From assembly GCA_964621615.1 (NCBI GenBank), contig CAZUMW010000030.1, positions 1 through 57,692 on the forward strand: a stretch of DNA of 57,692 nucleotides. The letters run 5' to 3'. Source of the DNA: CAZUMW01 sp964621615 (GTDB lineage: Bacteria; Desulfobacterota; WTBG01; CAIYCZ01; CAIRTM01). Positions 18,582 to 26,933 of this stretch are shown here, piece by piece. The notes under the pieces were generated by a model, which had not been told where the DNA came from, made no database searches, and saw nothing but the letters and a program-made list of their open reading frames with translations. The position numbers and the translations under genes were made by a program. The stretch's first letter is position 1; every line of letters begins with the position of its first letter.

Positions 18582-18908
18582 ATGAAAACACATCAGGACG
18601 TGGATCGGCGAAGTCTTTCGCTTTGCCGCGCGATTGTTGAAAAGATAGAGGCCGACCCACTACGGTCAGGCCTTGAAAAAGCAAAAGCCGTTTGCCGCAG
18701 GTGGGAGGCCCGAAGCCCGAGCCGCTGTAACCGTGAATGGCTTGAACTGCTCGAAAAGCCATGGGATGAGGTGCGGGAAATGCTTCTTGAGGTTTCCGAA
18801 CAAGGGCAGCGTCTTCGGCAGAACAGTCCGTTTTGCGGTGTTTTGACCCCCGGGGAGCGATGGGACATATACAGGAGATTTCGTGACCATGAAAAGACAG
18901 GATCTTGA
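18582..18908 (+). CDS. Small helical protein paired with a nucleotidyltransferase-like gene
   Basis: 108 residues, rich in Arg, Glu and Leu, with no signal peptide or membrane helix. Segments such as 'EWLELLEKPWDEVREMLLE' look helical and 'LTPGERWDIYRRFRDHEKT' ends the protein. I do not recognise a named family. It overlaps the next gene by about 26 bases. This arrangement is common in two-gene modules with a DUF6036/AbiEii-like nucleotidyltransferase, so it could be an antitoxin or accessory partner. Confidence 0.62.
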   Translation: MKTHQDVDRRSLSLCRAIVEKIEADPLRSGLEKAKAVCRRWEARSPSRCNREWLELLEKPWDEVREMLLEVSEQGQRLRQNSPFCGVLTPGERWDIYRRFRDHEKTGS

Positions 18909-19407
18909 GCACATCATCAGAGCTTCCGGTGCTGTATCCGGGACTGATGAGCTGATAATCATCGGGAGTCAGGCCATACTGGGGTCCTGTCCCGATGCGC
19001 CGCATGAACTCCTGGTGTCGCGGGAAGCTGATGTCTATCCGCGAAGGGATCCTGAAAAAGCCGATCTGATTGACGGCTCGATTGGTGAAGCATCGATGTT
19101 TGAAGAAGAATTCGGATACTATGCACACGGCGTCGGGCCTGAAACGGCTATACTGCCGTTTGAATGGCAAAATCGACTCGTTCGGGTCTGTAATGAAAAC
19201 ACAGGGGGTGTAACCGGATGGTGTCTGTCACCTGTGGACATAGCGGCCAGCAAACTCGCTGCAGGAAGAGATCGTGACCTTGATTTTGTTCAGGGGCTTA
19301 TCCGGCACGGTATCGTTTCCTTTAACGAAGTCGAATCTGCGCTAAACGCCCTGCCTGAAGCTCACCGGACAGCTGCTGTGCAGCGGCTGCAGCGCATCAG
19401 CGGGTAA
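18883..19407 (+). CDS. DUF6036-like nucleotidyltransferase-fold protein
   Basis: 174 residues from GTG 18883, with AGGAG five bases before it; ATG 18889 is an alternative. 'ELIIIGSQAILG' is the Gly-Ser start of a nucleotidyltransferase fold, 'SREADVYP' supplies the acidic pair, and 'WCLSPVDIAASKLAAGRDRDLDFV' is the typical later motif of DUF6036/AbiEii-like proteins. Such proteins often occur as the enzyme half of toxin-antitoxin-like modules. Here it overlaps the 108-residue gene upstream. Toxicity is inference. Confidence 0.7.
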   Translation: MTMKRQDLEHIIRASGAVSGTDELIIIGSQAILGSCPDAPHELLVSREADVYPRRDPEKADLIDGSIGEASMFEEEFGYYAHGVGPETAILPFEWQNRLVRVCNENTGGVTGWCLSPVDIAASKLAAGRDRDLDFVQGLIRHGIVSFNEVESALNALPEAHRTAAVQRLQRISG

Positions 19408-19432
19408 ACAAAACCTTCAATAATCATGAGTA

Positions 19433-19469
19433 ATCCCCCGGCCTTTCCGGGGGGGGCGCAGGGGGGGAT
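19433..19469. repeat. Short REP-like palindrome
   Basis: ATCCCCC (19433-19439) and GGGGGAT (19463-19469) flank a C/G-rich centre that can fold on itself. It sits directly before the aldo/keto reductase gene. The AATCCC...GGCCT core resembles the element at 9913-9994. Confidence 0.4.
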
Positions 19470-19474
19470 GACCT

Positions 19475-20704
19475 ATGCTGTACCGAACCATGCCGAAAAG
19501 CGGCGACCGGCTTTCCATACTGGGATTCGGGGCCATGCGCCTGCCGCTGAAAGGGTCAAAAATCGATGAGCCGCGGGCAACCGCACAGATCAGGATGGCC
19601 ATCGACCGTGGTGTGAATTATATAGATACCGCTATGCCGTACCACGGCGGCGCGAGCGAGCCGTTTCTGGGGCGTGCTCTATCCGACGGCTACCGGGAGA
19701 AGGTGAAGCTTGCCACAAAGCTGCCGCACTGGGATGTGCGTGCTCGGGCAGATATGGATATGCTTCTAAACCTTCAGCTGCAGAATCTGCGCACCGGCAC
19801 AATCGATTATTATCTGCTGCACCAGCTGGGCCTGGCCGACTGGCATCGCCTGCAGGAGCTGGGTGTTGTCGAGTTTATGAATACGGCAAAAAGGGACGGC
19901 AGGATTGCCAATATCGGGTTTTCGTTTCACAGCGGTTATGATGAATTCACCGCTATCATCGAATCCTATGACTGGGACTTCTGCCAGATCCAGTATAACT
20001 ACCTCGATGAGCAGCACCAGGCCGGCACCCGCGGCCTTGAGTTCGCCGCCGGGAAAGGGCTCGGGGTTATTGTGATGGAGCCGCTTCGCGGCGGCAATCT
20101 GGCCCGCCCGATGCCGCCGGATATCGAGCGCATCTTTTCCGAGGCCGAGGTCAAAAGAACCCCGGCTGAGTGGAGCCTTCGCTGGATCTGGAACCGCCCT
20201 GAAGTCATTACAATTCTATCCGGCATGAACGAGGAGGCCCATATCGAGGAGAATCTGCGGATCGCCGATGAGGGAAAGCCCGGCTCATTGACAGAAAAGG
20301 AGCTTGAGATTATCAGGCGGGCTGAGCAGAAGTACCGCCAATTGATGAATGTGGCCTGTACGGGCTGCCGCTACTGTATGCCGTGCCCGGCCGGTGTGGC
20401 TGTTCCTGAATGTTTCGATGCATACAACTCACTGCTGTGGGGAAACAGAAAAGAGGGGTTTTTCCGCTATCTGTTTATGGCAGGTCGCCCCCTGAGCGGC
20501 AGGGAGCCGGGATTTGCCTCCCGCTGTACGGAGTGCGGGCAGTGTGAGGAGAAATGCCCGCAGGCGCTCCCCATCCGCCGTCACCTGCGTGATGTCGCTG
20601 CGGAGTTTGAGGGCCTCAAACTCAAAATCATGCTCCGCCTCATGAAATTGATTCTGTTTTTCAAACGTCGGAAGAATGTGAGAAAAGCCTCATCGATTCG
20701 GTAA
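19475..20704 (+). CDS. Aldo/keto reductase with C-terminal 2[4Fe-4S] ferredoxin domain
   Basis: A 409-residue enzyme. The N-terminal TIM barrel carries the aldo/keto reductase residues Asp51, Tyr56 ('YIDTAMPYHGG'), Lys82 and His116 ('YYLLHQLG'). The C-terminal part holds Cys clusters 'CTGCRYCMPCPAGVAVPEC' (from about 294) and 'CTECGQCEEKCP' (from about 350), suited to two iron-sulfur centres. This fused form is common in anaerobes and probably exchanges electrons with ferredoxin as well as NAD(P)H. The physiological substrate is unknown. A C-terminal basic tail follows. Confidence 0.9.
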   Translation: MLYRTMPKSGDRLSILGFGAMRLPLKGSKIDEPRATAQIRMAIDRGVNYIDTAMPYHGGASEPFLGRALSDGYREKVKLATKLPHWDVRARADMDMLLNLQLQNLRTGTIDYYLLHQLGLADWHRLQELGVVEFMNTAKRDGRIANIGFSFHSGYDEFTAIIESYDWDFCQIQYNYLDEQHQAGTRGLEFAAGKGLGVIVMEPLRGGNLARPMPPDIERIFSEAEVKRTPAEWSLRWIWNRPEVITILSGMNEEAHIEENLRIADEGKPGSLTEKELEIIRRAEQKYRQLMNVACTGCRYCMPCPAGVAVPECFDAYNSLLWGNRKEGFFRYLFMAGRPLSGREPGFASRCTECGQCEEKCPQALPIRRHLRDVAAEFEGLKLKIMLRLMKLILFFKRRKNVRKASSIR

Positions 20705-20789
20705 ATACAGGAGAGTGAATCGATCACCGCATTGCCGGTATTGACCAGTCTTTTATTGAGGGCATATGTTGTGTCTCAAAAAAAGAGCC

Positions 20790-20933
20790 ATGGCTTCAAT
20801 GAAAATTTTCTGTGTGATAACGATACTGCTGTTTCCCGGAGCCTGTGAGACCACAGGGGACCTCGACACAATAGAAAGCATGGTCGCTATTCCCGGCGGC
20901 ACGTTTGATATGGGCTGTGTGCTGTTTATCTGA
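20790..20933 (+). pseudogene. Truncated SUMF1/formylglycine-generating-enzyme-like lipoprotein remnant
   Basis: A 47-codon reading frame encoding a short signal peptide with a possible lipobox (PGAC), then 'MVAIPGGTFDMGC', the near-invariant beginning of SUMF1/FGE-sulfatase domains. A normal domain continues for about 200 residues; here the frame ends five codons later at a TGA. The left end of a MITE begins 15 bases after that stop. No other part of the domain is found between the MITE and the permease at 21260. The gene was therefore probably cut by the element insertion and lost its 3' part. Confidence 0.6.
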
Positions 20934-20948
20934 TACGCACAGGCACTG

Positions 20949-21220
20949 GTGTCCAAAACAATGTAACGAAGCCGGTTCGGGCGGTGCTCTGCAATGCCTT
21001 CGCAACACCTTCAAGAGGTTAGGCAGCGGCATGTGCCGTTAAACGTCAGTACACACACGGCCCGGGCGAAAGAGCTGCCCGGGCCAATCCCTGCACAATG
21101 CCTGTCACATATTTTATTGAGCAGCAGCGGGCCGTCCATGAAGGGAGGTTTCAAATGGCGGAGGCTGCGCAGAGACCCCCAAACTGGCTTTTGCTCTATG
21201 CTTTAATTTATTTTGGACAC
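20949..21220. mobile_element. 272-bp MITE-like element, copy 1
   Basis: The element begins GTGTCCAAAA and ends TTTTGGACAC, a perfect 10-bp terminal inverted repeat. An inner inverted repeat near each end reads AAGCC(G/A)GTT(C/T)GGG. It is colinear with the 274-bp element at 23441-23714 over its full length, and its first ~80 bases match 52192-52270. An internal GC-rich hairpin (GGCCCGGGC.../...GCCCGGGCC) is present and there is no transposase gene. It lies just after the SUMF1 remnant and before the permease gene. Confidence 0.75.
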
Positions 21221-21259
21221 GTTTGATACACCGGCCTGTCTTAACTACAGGGATTTTCT

Positions 21260-22651
21260 ATGAACAGCGACATGTGCTCCCATGAAAACAGCCCGGTGCA
21301 GGATTCTCTATCGCGGCAGATCGGTCCCTGGTCCGCAACGATTATTGTCATTGCCTCCATGGTCGGCACCGGCATCTTTACCACTTCCGGGCTGGTGATG
21401 CAGGAGCTCGGCAGCGCCCCGGCTTTGCTTCTGTGCTGGGTAGTCGGCGGCCTTTTTGCGCTTTCGGGGTCCCTGTGCTACGGGGAGCTTGGCGCCATGT
21501 ACCCTGCTGCCGGCGGCGAGTATGTTTTCCTGCGGGAAAGCTTCGGAAAGTGTGCGGCCTTTCTGTCGGGCTGGGTATCGCTTATTGTTGGATTTTCTGC
21601 CCCTATTGCCGCTGCAGCCATCGCGTTTGCTCACTACGGGCTGCAGGCGGTGCCCTCCGGGCTGAGCGCTCATGTTGCCGGCTTTCATATTTCTATGCCG
21701 CTTGTGAGCATTTCCGGATATGCCTGCTGCGCCCTGGCGCTGATTGCGGCCCTTGCCGTGGTTCACTCATGCAGCCTCCGGATCGGCAGCCGAGTGCAGA
21801 ATACGCTGACGGCAACGGCGGTGATCGCGCTTGTTCTTTTTGTGATTGCCGGGCTGTGCTTCGGTGAAGGTTCGGTATCATCTTTGTCGAACATGCCGCG
21901 CCCAATGCTGCTGTTTTCCGGGGAGTTTGCCGTGGCGGTTGTGTTTGTTCTATTTGCTTATGCCGGATGGAATGCGGCGGCCTATCTGGGCGGGGAAATC
22001 GTCAATCCCCACATAAACATACCGCGCGCCCTTTTTGCAGGAACGCTTACAGTTACTGTATTGTATGCGGCTGTCAATATCGCATATGTATATGCGCTTT
22101 CTCCGGAACAGATGAGCGGGGTCATCGAGGTGGGTGCCTGTGCGGTGCGCGAGCTGTTCGGCTCAGGAGCTGAACGGCTGTTTTCTTTGCTGGTAGCGGT
22201 GTGCCTGGTCTCGGTGGCAAGCGCCATGATGATTCAGGGGCCGCGCGTGTACTATGCAATGGCACGTGACGGATCTTTTTTCGCAATATTCGGAAGGGTC
22301 AGCCCCCGGCATCGCACGCCGGTACTTGCAGTGATGCTGCAGGGCGCGCTTGCCGGTGTCATGACGATAACGGCTGCCTTTGAGGATCTGCTGATATACA
22401 TCGGCTTTACGCTTTCGCTGTTTACCATGCTGTCTGTGGCGGGGCTGATGGTGCTGCGGATGCGAAAGCCTGATGTGCCGCGGCCCTACCGCACCGCCGG
22501 CTATCCGGTAACGCCGCTTTTTTTTATTGGGGTCAGCCTGTGGGTTGTTCTGTTTTGTCTGCTTAAAAGGCCGCTTGCGCCGTTTTGGGGTTTTGTCACG
22601 ATTGCTGCGGGATCGGTTTTTTATATGGTAAAAAGCAGACGGTTAAAATAG
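21260..22651 (+). CDS. APC superfamily amino-acid permease
   Basis: A 463-residue inner-membrane protein with about 12 helices. The first helix has 'IVIASMVGTGIFTTSG', the APC signature with the unwound GTGIF segment. It is followed by 'GGLFALSGSLCYGELGAMYPAAGGEYVFLRESFG' type motifs (partly listed) and 'FAYAGWNAAAYLGGEIVNP' in helix 6. The best guess is an amino-acid/polyamine proton symporter or exchanger of the LAT/YjeH-like group. The substrate is not readable. The ATG at 21260 has no strong ribosome site. Copy 1 of the MITE lies 39 bases upstream, so the element may supply or separate its promoter. Confidence 0.88.
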   Translation: MNSDMCSHENSPVQDSLSRQIGPWSATIIVIASMVGTGIFTTSGLVMQELGSAPALLLCWVVGGLFALSGSLCYGELGAMYPAAGGEYVFLRESFGKCAAFLSGWVSLIVGFSAPIAAAAIAFAHYGLQAVPSGLSAHVAGFHISMPLVSISGYACCALALIAALAVVHSCSLRIGSRVQNTLTATAVIALVLFVIAGLCFGEGSVSSLSNMPRPMLLFSGEFAVAVVFVLFAYAGWNAAAYLGGEIVNPHINIPRALFAGTLTVTVLYAAVNIAYVYALSPEQMSGVIEVGACAVRELFGSGAERLFSLLVAVCLVSVASAMMIQGPRVYYAMARDGSFFAIFGRVSPRHRTPVLAVMLQGALAGVMTITAAFEDLLIYIGFTLSLFTMLSVAGLMVLRMRKPDVPRPYRTAGYPVTPLFFIGVSLWVVLFCLLKRPLAPFWGFVTIAAGSVFYMVKSRRLK

Positions 22652-22708
22652 CCTGTGCGCTTTGGCAATGACCGTTAGCGGTGAGGCCGCAAAAGCGTAT
22701 GCAGTGTT

Positions 22709-23326
22709 TCATAAGTCTGTCGCCGACAGGCGCCGGGTTTGCCCTGAAAAATCGACAAAGGTTGATTTTTGCGATGTTACCCTGCTTCCGTCTTTTAACA
22801 GGTGTCTCTCTTTGCTGTTTCCGTTTAACATCGCTCGAAGCCGTCCGGCAAACCGGTTCAGTGGATTGCTTCGCCTGAGAAATGTAAAAAAAGGCTGTTT
22901 GCGAATCCCCATTTTTTTAATTTCCCTCGTAATGCCGGAATGGCTGTTGTCTATAATCAGCCCCTTTTTGAATGTTTGAAACGCTTTTTCTTTGTTCCCC
23001 GAAAGGAGAAATATACGGCCAAGGTTGCAGTACAGATCCGGATAGCAGTAATTGTTTTCTACAGCCTGCTCACAAAGATGCAGGGCCCTGTCGACCGGCT
23101 TGCCCAGAAGCGCCTCGCATAAGCCGATATAGGACAGGCTTCGGGGATCTTTGCTGTTGAGCTTGTATGAAGCGATGAACGCCTGGTAGGCCTCCCGAAC
23201 CATGTTCCGGTTTAACGCCTGGCGGCCCATCTCCAGAAGGCCCTCAAAATCATGACGGCCGTTGACCATGCGGCTGAATATTTCGTTTTTACAGGTTGCT
23301 GCATACGCATTGTCGTCCGTTTTCAT
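22709..23326 (-). CDS. Tetratricopeptide-repeat protein
   Basis: 205 residues without a signal peptide. A GGGGGT ribosome site precedes the ATG at 23326. Three TPR-like units are visible between about residues 28 and 135: 'LLEMGRQALNRNMVREAYQAF', 'SLSYIGLCEALLGKPVDRAL' and 'YCNLGRIFLLSGNKEKAFQTF' (the first two abbreviated in place). The C-terminal 60 residues are basic and of unknown role. It is a likely cytoplasmic scaffold, possibly membrane-peripheral. No functional partner is evident beside it. Confidence 0.75.
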   Translation of the reverse strand: MKTDDNAYAATCKNEIFSRMVNGRHDFEGLLEMGRQALNRNMVREAYQAFIASYKLNSKDPRSLSYIGLCEALLGKPVDRALHLCEQAVENNYCYPDLYCNLGRIFLLSGNKEKAFQTFKKGLIIDNSHSGITREIKKMGIRKQPFFTFLRRSNPLNRFAGRLRAMLNGNSKERHLLKDGSRVTSQKSTFVDFSGQTRRLSATDL

Positions 23327-23440
23327 GGCATTACCCCCGAAAAACCCCAGGTTAGCGTTGTCTATGTATAGTGTAGAGGGCCGCGGACGGCTGTGCTGTG
23401 AGGTATTACCTGTGCATTTGTGAAATGTTTACCAGCAGTA

Positions 23441-23714
23441 GTGTCCAAAATAGGTTCCGAAGCCGGTTCGGGCGGGGCTCTGCAAAGCCCCCGCAACACG
23501 TTCAAAAGGTTATGCAGCGGCATGTGCCGTTATGTTTCAGTACACACACGGCCCGGCGGACGGTGCTGCCCGGGACAATTCCTGCACAATGCCTGCTGCG
23601 TAGTTACACGCAGCAGCATCGGGCCGTCCATGAAGTGAGGTTTTATCTGGCGGCGGCTGCGCAGAGACCCGCCCGAACCGGCTTTTGCTCAATGTTATTA
23701 TTTATTTTGGACAC
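23441..23714. mobile_element. 274-bp MITE-like element, copy 2
   Basis: Same terminal repeats (GTGTCCAAAA / TTTTGGACAC) and same internal order as copy 1, including the shared GCAGCGGCATGTGCCGTTA and GGGCCGTCCATGAAG stretches. The internal hairpin here is GCTGCGTAGTTACACGCAGC. TTTACCAG occurs on both sides (23428-23435 and 23721-23728), a possible 8-bp target duplication set a few bases outside the repeats. The 568-base gap 23327-23894 holds this element and otherwise no gene. Confidence 0.75.
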
Positions 23715-23894
23715 GTTTGGTTTACCAGTTTGATTTATAAAATCCGAATTGCACCCGGGGTGGATGTTTTTAGAAAGGTAGAACCGACCTTTAGTCAGGA
23801 TAATGATGCCGGCACTGATATTGTGAGGCGGACAAAGCAACAGCGTGCCCGCGGATGAGCGAAAGCCCCTTTTTCTCCGGCTTTGTTGGAGCTG

Positions 23895-26800
23895 TTACGG
23901 CTTCACTTCTATCCTGAAAAACAGCGTGTACAGCACCGGAACGACAAGAAGGGTGAGGGCGGTCGCAAATGTGAGACCGAACATGATCGTGACTGCCATC
24001 GGACCGTACAGGCGGTCTGTGAGAAGCGGAATCATGCCGAGTACGGTGGTGAAAGATGCCATCAGCACAGGACGAAGGCGGCTTACAGACGATATGACCA
24101 CCGCGCGGTACGGCTCGGTGCCCGCAGCTATTTCACGATCGACCTGGTCCAGCAGCACCACGGCATTTTTTATCAGCATGCCGAACAGGCTCAGTGCACC
24201 AAGGAGGGCCATGAACCCGAAGGGCATGTCGGTCACAAGCAGGCCGACCGTTATGCCGATAAGGGACAGGGGTAGAATAAGCATTATGATGAGCGGCTGG
24301 CGGAATGCATTAAAGAGCGTCACCACGGTAAAAGCCATCAGAATCAGTGCGATAGGAAGCCTGGAAAACAGCTCATCCTGTGATTCCCACTCCTTTTCAT
24401 ACTGTCCGCCCCATTCAAGATGATACCCGGCCGGCATCTCGATGGCCTCGATCTCAGGCTTTATGCTGGCCAGCACTTCATTTGAAGTCACGCCATCGCG
24501 CGGCTGTGTCTGCGCGGTGATTGTGCGCCTGCGGTTGTAGCGATGGATAATGGGATCCTCGCTGCTGACCGAAAATTTTTTTATTATCTGTCCCAGAGGG
24601 AGGCTTTCCGGGCCTCTGCCGCGTACCGGCATCGAGCCGATATTGGTTATATCATAGCGCTCTTTTTCCGGACTTCTGACCAGAACCGGCATCAGCTCAT
24701 CGTCTTCGCGGTAGAATGCTACGGGAATTCCGTCGGTTGCGGCTGACAGTGACATGGCAGCCGAAGGACGTGTTACCAGCGCTCTTCGCGCGCGGGGCTG
24801 GGAAAACTCACACTGAAGTACTTTTACCCGCTGCCGCCAGTTGTCGCGGGTGTCCATTGTGCGGGGATCGCTTCGCATAATTTCCTGCGCCCGGTCGGAA
24901 AGCCGGTGGAGAACATAAGGGTCAGGACCGCTGATGCGCGCCTCTATTTTGAATGCGGTGTAGGGCCCAAGCGGAAACCGGCGCAGCCGGGGCTCAGCCT
25001 CGGGGAAATGTTTCCGCAGGTAGGCATCGATCCGCGGTATAAGGCTGTCGACGTCATGAAGGCGTTCGGCGTTTATCAGCAGAATCCCGTAGCTGGTGTT
25101 GGGGATTTGCGGTTCATACTCGAGGATAAACCGCGGGGCGCCTGCACCGATGCAGGCAGCCGTATGAGTTACTTCGGGCTGACTGCCCACAAACGTTTCG
25201 ATGCGGTGCAGATCTGCAGACACTTCCTGGATGCGCGAGCCCTCGGGAAGCCAGTATTCGAGCATGAACATGGTGCGCTCCGAGTTGGGGAAAAAAATAT
25301 TTTCCACATATCTGAACCCGTATCCTGCAGCGGCAAGCAGGATCACCATTGTCAGCAATGTGAGCGCCCGGCGGCGAAGCGCTTTTTCGAGAACGAAGCG
25401 ATAGTTGCGGTAAAACGGGTGTGCATAGGGATCGGTGCCTTTTTTGTCTTCGCTGATCCGCAGAAACAGCCTGCACAGCACCGGCGTTGCCATCATTGCA
25501 ATGATCCAGCTCAGGCCCAGGGAAATGGCGATAACCTGAAACAGGCTCCGGCAGTATTCGCCGGTGTTGTTCTGAGATAGAAATATGGGGGAAAACGCAA
25601 AAATGGCAATGAGCGTTGCTCCGAGAAGCGGCCAGCCGGTATCCGAGGCTGATGCCGTTGCTGCAGTGCGGTAGTCGTTTCCCCGCTGCAGCCGGATAAG
25701 CGCTCCTTCAGTGACTACAATCGCATTGTCTACAAGCATCCCGATGGCAACAATCAGCGCGCCGATCGATGCCCGCTGAAGATCGATCCCGAACGGCAGC
25801 ATGACGACAAATGTCCCCACGATGGACAGCACAAGAGCAATGCTGATGAGCAGGCCGCTGCGAACGCCCATGGTGATAAGCAGGATGCCGATAACGATGA
25901 CAATGGCCTCGGTGAGGTTGGTGACAAATTTTGTGATTGCCTTTTTGACGGTCTGGGCCTGGTAGAAAATGGGCTGAATGTCCACACCGACCGGCATATG
26001 CTTCATGAGCTCGGAAAGGCGCTTTTTGACCGCTTCCCCCATTACCACCACATTGCCGTTGGGTACGGTGGAGATGCCGAGCCCGATTGCGGGCTTTCCG
26101 TTGTAGCGCATCAGCGTTTCCGGGGGATCCAGGTACCCCAGCCTCACCCGCGCAATGTCTTTCAGCAGCACCAGCTCTTCGGGCGGCGTACCGAGAACGA
26201 CAAGGTTTTTTATTTCTTTTATGCTGCGGAAATCCCCCGACAGATTTATTCTGATACGCTCGCTGCCGGTTTCCATGCTGCCTGAGTACACAACTTTGTT
26301 TTGAGCGTTGAGCGTTTTGATAAGCGATTCCGGGTGTATGCCCAGCTCGGAAAGACGGGCCCGGGAAATCTCCACGTAGACGCACTCCTGCTGCAGGCCC
26401 CACAGCATGACCCGGTTGACATCCTGAACAAGCCGCAGCTCGTTTTGCAGGTACCGGGCATAGTCCTTCAGCTCGGCATAGCTGTAGCCATCACCGGTGA
26501 GGGCAAGAAAAACGCCGTACACATCACCCCAGTCATCATAAATTTCAGGGCGCCCGGCGCCGGGCGGAAGCTTCGGCTGTACGTCGTATATTTTGCGGCG
26601 CATTTTATCCCAGATCTGCGGCAGGTCCTTTTTGCGGTACCGCTCCTGAATGTCAACATACACAATCGAAATGCCGGCCTTTGAAATTGAGCGGACCTCA
26701 TCGAGCCACTCCAGCTGCTGAACCGCTCGCTCTATTTCATCAGTTACCTGCAGCTCAACTGCGGTAGGGGATGCCCCTGGGTACAGCGTCATGATCATGG

Positions 26801-26933
26801 CGGTTTTGATGGTGAATTCCGGATCCTCCAGCTTTCCCAGTCTGTCATAGGAATAGAGGCCGCCGGCAAACAGCAGAAACATGCTGAACAAAACGACCGC
26901 TCTGTTATCGACTGCGTACTCGGGGAGCTTCAT
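23895..26933 (-). CDS. RND efflux pump inner-membrane permease
   Basis: About 1012 residues from the ATG at 26933, which overlaps the HlyD stop by four bases (an ATG at 26969 is less likely). Typical RND order: helix 1 ('NRAVVLFSMFLLFAGGLYSY'), porter domain with 'YPGASPTAVELQVTDEIE', helices 2-6 with 'GALIVAIGMLVDNAIVVTEG', second porter domain, helices 8-12 with 'LIKNAVVLLDQVD'. The Asp in helix 4 (GMLVDNAIV) fits proton coupling. It forms a tripartite pump with the adaptor and TolC-like genes upstream in the same operon. Confidence 0.92.
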   Translation of the reverse strand: MKLPEYAVDNRAVVLFSMFLLFAGGLYSYDRLGKLEDPEFTIKTAMIMTLYPGASPTAVELQVTDEIERAVQQLEWLDEVRSISKAGISIVYVDIQERYRKKDLPQIWDKMRRKIYDVQPKLPPGAGRPEIYDDWGDVYGVFLALTGDGYSYAELKDYARYLQNELRLVQDVNRVMLWGLQQECVYVEISRARLSELGIHPESLIKTLNAQNKVVYSGSMETGSERIRINLSGDFRSIKEIKNLVVLGTPPEELVLLKDIARVRLGYLDPPETLMRYNGKPAIGLGISTVPNGNVVVMGEAVKKRLSELMKHMPVGVDIQPIFYQAQTVKKAITKFVTNLTEAIVIVIGILLITMGVRSGLLISIALVLSIVGTFVVMLPFGIDLQRASIGALIVAIGMLVDNAIVVTEGALIRLQRGNDYRTAATASASDTGWPLLGATLIAIFAFSPIFLSQNNTGEYCRSLFQVIAISLGLSWIIAMMATPVLCRLFLRISEDKKGTDPYAHPFYRNYRFVLEKALRRRALTLLTMVILLAAAGYGFRYVENIFFPNSERTMFMLEYWLPEGSRIQEVSADLHRIETFVGSQPEVTHTAACIGAGAPRFILEYEPQIPNTSYGILLINAERLHDVDSLIPRIDAYLRKHFPEAEPRLRRFPLGPYTAFKIEARISGPDPYVLHRLSDRAQEIMRSDPRTMDTRDNWRQRVKVLQCEFSQPRARRALVTRPSAAMSLSAATDGIPVAFYREDDELMPVLVRSPEKERYDITNIGSMPVRGRGPESLPLGQIIKKFSVSSEDPIIHRYNRRRTITAQTQPRDGVTSNEVLASIKPEIEAIEMPAGYHLEWGGQYEKEWESQDELFSRLPIALILMAFTVVTLFNAFRQPLIIMLILPLSLIGITVGLLVTDMPFGFMALLGALSLFGMLIKNAVVLLDQVDREIAAGTEPYRAVVISSVSRLRPVLMASFTTVLGMIPLLTDRLYGPMAVTIMFGLTFATALTLLVVPVLYTLFFRIEVKP

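Noticed and set aside
20994..21206. Similar 60-100 codon frames inside both MITE copies, possibly a coding remnant
   Set aside because: The frames share words only because the DNA is repeated; no start signal, no domain, and the ends differ. Treated as non-coding element sequence.
24906..25580. Open frame of 224 codons on the plus strand inside the RND permease gene
   Set aside because: It is antisense to a strongly conserved coding region, has no recognisable domain and no ribosome site; a shadow frame.
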